NCBI GenBank assembly: GCA_017992695.1
Contig: JAGOOC010000001.1
Coordinates: 62,001 to 126,000 of the forward strand
Source of the DNA: Bacteroides sp.
GTDB lineage: Bacteria; Bacteroidota; Bacteroidia; Bacteroidales; Bacteroidaceae
Length of the DNA stretch: 64,000 nucleotides
Direction of reading: 5' to 3'
The stretch's first letter is position 1; each line of letters opens with the position of its first letter. Below the pieces are notes generated by a model that saw only the letters and a list, made by a program, of their open reading frames with translations, was not told the DNA's origin and did not search any database. Positions 62,054 to 64,000 of the stretch are shown here, piece after piece. Position numbers and translations under genes: made by a program.

Positions 62054-62347
62054 TTATTTCTCTTTCTTGACTAGTTTCACATTATCCACCTGAATGATCT
62101 GATTGGCCGAAAGCCCTTGTATTACCACATAGAAGTCAGATATAATGGAGGCATTTTCACTCAAATCTGTTATCTGCAAGGCATCACCCACCGATCTTTT
62201 ACTCGAAATATTATTGATTGTTCGCCCGAAGTCATAGTCAACAGCAACAGTCACCCATGTCTCTATTTTTTTCAACGTTTGCGTAAAAGATGCTCCGGAG
62301 TGCGTTATGTGCTTGTTCGGGTCATAGTCATTGCGTACTTTTCTTTT
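62054..62347 (-). pseudogene. Remnant of a gene: C-terminal end of a jelly-roll binding domain
   Basis: A minus-strand frame of 97 codons without an ATG. It opens directly after an in-frame TAG (62350-62348) and ends at the TAA at 62054. The peptide (NDYDPNKHITHSGASF, ETWVTVAVDYDF, then IIQVDNVKLVKK at the end) reads like the last strands of a CBM4/CBM9-type jelly roll, which often end in IDNVKL. Reading through the TAG upstream enters a short open stretch (GMVIYEFKR) and then the repeat cluster at 62408-62494, not protein. A TTG at 62275 could start a 73-residue peptide, but no signal peptide is left. The parent was probably a surface glycan-binding protein of this locus. Confidence 0.6.
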
Positions 62348-62407
62348 CTACCTCTTAAACTCATAAATCACCATTCCTTGTAGATAGAAAACCCGATGCC
62401 TATATGC

Positions 62408-62494
62408 AAAACATGGGGATGTTGTGATATACAACATCCCCATGTTTTGATAAAGAACATCCCCATGTTTTCGATCACAACATCCCCATGTTTT
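62408..62494. repeat. Cluster of four ACATCCCCATGT palindromic repeats
   Basis: AACATCCCCATGTTTT occurs three times in direct orientation (62433-62448, 62456-62471, 62479-62494), and once inverted (62408-62423). The first two copies form a perfect 18 bp stem, 62408-62425 with 62431-62448, around a 5-base loop. Each unit is itself a small hairpin: AACAT and ATGTT flank CCCC. The spacing of 7 bases between the direct copies is far too short for a CRISPR array. It lies 54 bp after the PL8 stop, so it may act as terminator, message stabiliser or REP-like element. Confidence 0.85.
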
Positions 62495-62547
62495 GATAGT
62501 AAGATGTGCAGCACCATAGAGTATGCATTCAATTCATCGAATGAGCG

Positions 62548-64000
62548 TTACAGCTTATCAACCGGAATGGTTACAGGCTTCCCAGACCACTCTCCCTGAG
62601 GCATATTCACATTGAATGAACGATTACTAATAGTTACCGTAATCTGCTTTAAAGTTGCATTCATTTTCGGATCATTGACCGTTAATAGGTATTCTTTCCC
62701 TGTTTTCTCAAGTAAAACAATAGCAGGCGCAGACGTTTTCATCGTTAGCCCTTTGGCTTGTAGCACCTCACCATCCTGATAAAACACGGCCTCTACCACA
62801 CGACTGTCGCTACTTTGTATGGCCTGCACCAAGGTGTCATTACGCAGCACTTCAAACGGCAGCTTTTTCTCTGCAGGAACCCCATCACCGGCATAGACCA
62901 CATACCCATAAGTTGCTTCACGCGGAGCCTTTCCATGGTCGATCCACAAACGCAGAATATCGGCTGTTTCGGGCAGATTCTTCTTACTTTTATTTGATTC
63001 GTTGCGTTTCATCCATTCGTTTGCCTTGCGTTCATAAATGAAATAAGCATTTGCAGTCTGTTCAGGCAGCACGGTGTAAGAAAAACCTCCTGTTTGAGAG
63101 ACCCAAATTGGTTTTCCATCTGATAAAAAGGAGTGAGGAACTCCGGTCTCCAACAGTTCAGACACTTTGCCACCTTGATACATACGCACCGCTTGAGCCT
63201 TCACCGTTTGATCAATCGTGGTATGAATCTCCTCTTCCATCTCCGGAAGCATATGGGTAACTCCCGCCCCTAAGGCCACCAGGTAATCATTCAGCATGAA
63301 ATAGGCTTTATGGGCTTTTACCCCATACAGAAGTGGGTTCTTCTGATCGACAGTTCCTTTGTCGTTTACTCCCTCTTTAGTCGATGCGTTCATTTTCTCA
63401 AAATAGAAGCCTGCTACCGCATGAGACTCACCACGAGTAGCAGCTCCTGCAAAGTTATGTTTGCTGCAGTATCCCCTCCAGTTGGTTACAGGGGTAAGTT
63501 GCTCCATTCCTTTGCGGGCAGTAACACCGGGCAATGCCATCACATCCCATGCACCGATAATCTGACGATACTCATCTCCACGTTTCTGGAAAAGGGTTTG
63601 TCCATCGGTCGTACAGAAATTATATTCATCGGCAAAGTTAATGGCACTCTCCAGTCCATCGCAACGAACAGAGGCCATATTGACCATCATATGATAGTTG
63701 GGAGTCTTTTTAATCAAGTCATCGTTATTGAAAAACCAGCGGGTTCCGCTATAATTGCCGGGAGCAAAACCATTCATATCAATCTGATTGCTAGCAGCCT
63801 CTTTCCGGAGCTGTTTCAACTCTGCTATTTCGGCATCGGTGAATGAGTTTGACCATTCGGTGAGCAGCTTGTTAATCATCGACACATACTTAATGGGCTC
63901 CGGTTTTTCTTGATAAACCGCTGAGTATCGATCAAGACAAGGTAGCACGTAACCTTTATAGTAATACCAGTTGGCCCCTCTGAAGAAAGAGAGCAGTGCA
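62548..64000 (-). CDS. PL8-family polysaccharide lyase (chondroitinase AC/hyaluronidase-like), C-terminal part
   Basis: The minus-strand frame runs from the window edge to the TAA at 62548, showing about 483 residues; the N-terminus lies outside. Near the visible start FFRGANWYYYKGYVLPC and GNYSGTRWFFNNDDLI belong to the end of the catalytic toroid, followed by MMVNMASVRCDGLESAINFADEYNF and AWDVMALPGVTA, which are PL8 central beta-sandwich blocks. The catalytic His and Tyr are not in view. A final beta-sandwich domain ends in VNMPQGEWSGKPVTIPVDKL. It differs clearly from the ABC-type lyase at 33985-36831 and looks closer to AC-type lyases that degrade chondroitin 4/6-sulfate and hyaluronan. 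It precedes the remnant and the SusC-SusD operon. Confidence 0.85.
   Translation of the reverse strand, partial: ALLSFFRGANWYYYKGYVLPCLDRYSAVYQEKPEPIKYVSMINKLLTEWSNSFTDAEIAELKQLRKEAASNQIDMNGFAPGNYSGTRWFFNNDDLIKKTPNYHMMVNMASVRCDGLESAINFADEYNFCTTDGQTLFQKRGDEYRQIIGAWDVMALPGVTARKGMEQLTPVTNWRGYCSKHNFAGAATRGESHAVAGFYFEKMNASTKEGVNDKGTVDQKNPLLYGVKAHKAYFMLNDYLVALGAGVTHMLPEMEEEIHTTIDQTVKAQAVRMYQGGKVSELLETGVPHSFLSDGKPIWVSQTGGFSYTVLPEQTANAYFIYERKANEWMKRNESNKSKKNLPETADILRLWIDHGKAPREATYGYVVYAGDGVPAEKKLPFEVLRNDTLVQAIQSSDSRVVEAVFYQDGEVLQAKGLTMKTSAPAIVLLEKTGKEYLLTVNDPKMNATLKQITVTISNRSFNVNMPQGEWSGKPVTIPVDKL

Noticed and set aside
62054..62275. A real 73-residue protein starting at TTG 62275
   Set aside because: The coding-like frame continues upstream of the TTG to an in-frame TAG and there is no signal peptide, so a remnant is more likely.
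62408..62494. Regular repeats that could suggest a CRISPR array
   Set aside because: Units are 16-18 bp with 5-7 base gaps and one unit is inverted; there are no spacers and no cas genes.

Overview
The window looks like chromosome from a gut-type Bacteroides (order Bacteroidales). The evidence is the promoter style (TAnnTTTG -7 boxes, several with a TTTG box 19-20 bp upstream), few Shine-Dalgarno sites, a SusC/SusD pair, a hybrid two-component system and Ser-type sulfatases. From memory, the gene order resembles the B. thetaiotaomicron region around BT_3324 to BT_3380; I could not align it. I saw no rRNA, tRNA, CRISPR array, insertion sequence or prophage.

Region 1 (1-16.8 kb, visibly AT-rich) is a surface-glycan assembly cluster. 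It holds glycosyltransferases of families GT2, GT4, GT8, GT11, GT32 and GT87-like, a GtrB/GtrA polyprenyl-sugar module, a polysaccharide deacetylase and an LtaS-type membrane phosphotransferase. It also holds a putative transferase (15137-15961) with a nine-G run inside its coding sequence, and a lipoprotein with two beta-gamma-crystallin Greek-key motifs. No wzx/wzy is present. With the GT9 heptosyltransferase and LpxL-type acyltransferase next door (16.9-19.6 kb), lipooligosaccharide core synthesis is the best reading.

Region 2 (19.7-33.9 kb) is housekeeping: pdxB, purN, acpP-fabF-rnc, pfkA, a GH3-family ligase, an HU-related DNA-binding protein in an operon with a SNF2 ATPase and a HAD phosphatase, an orphan copy of the SNF2 N-terminal domain, and cysS.

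Region 3 (33.9-39.6 kb) is a GH88 - sulfatase - PL8 operon for chondroitin-type glycosaminoglycans. Region 4 (39.8-49.3 kb) has a DUF3108 / Ig-like lipoprotein pair and an RND efflux operon ending in an lpxA-like gene.

Region 5 (49.4-64 kb) is the main glycosaminoglycan utilisation locus: a CBM9-like protein divergent from a hybrid two-component regulator with a probable GTG start, a second Ser-type sulfatase, then on the minus strand SusC, SusD, a surface glycan-binding lipoprotein, a broken gene remnant, a repeat cluster and a second PL8 lyase cut by the window edge. Regions 3 and 5 together would bind and import chondroitin/dermatan/hyaluronan pieces, cut them by elimination, desulfate them and hydrolyse the unsaturated disaccharides.
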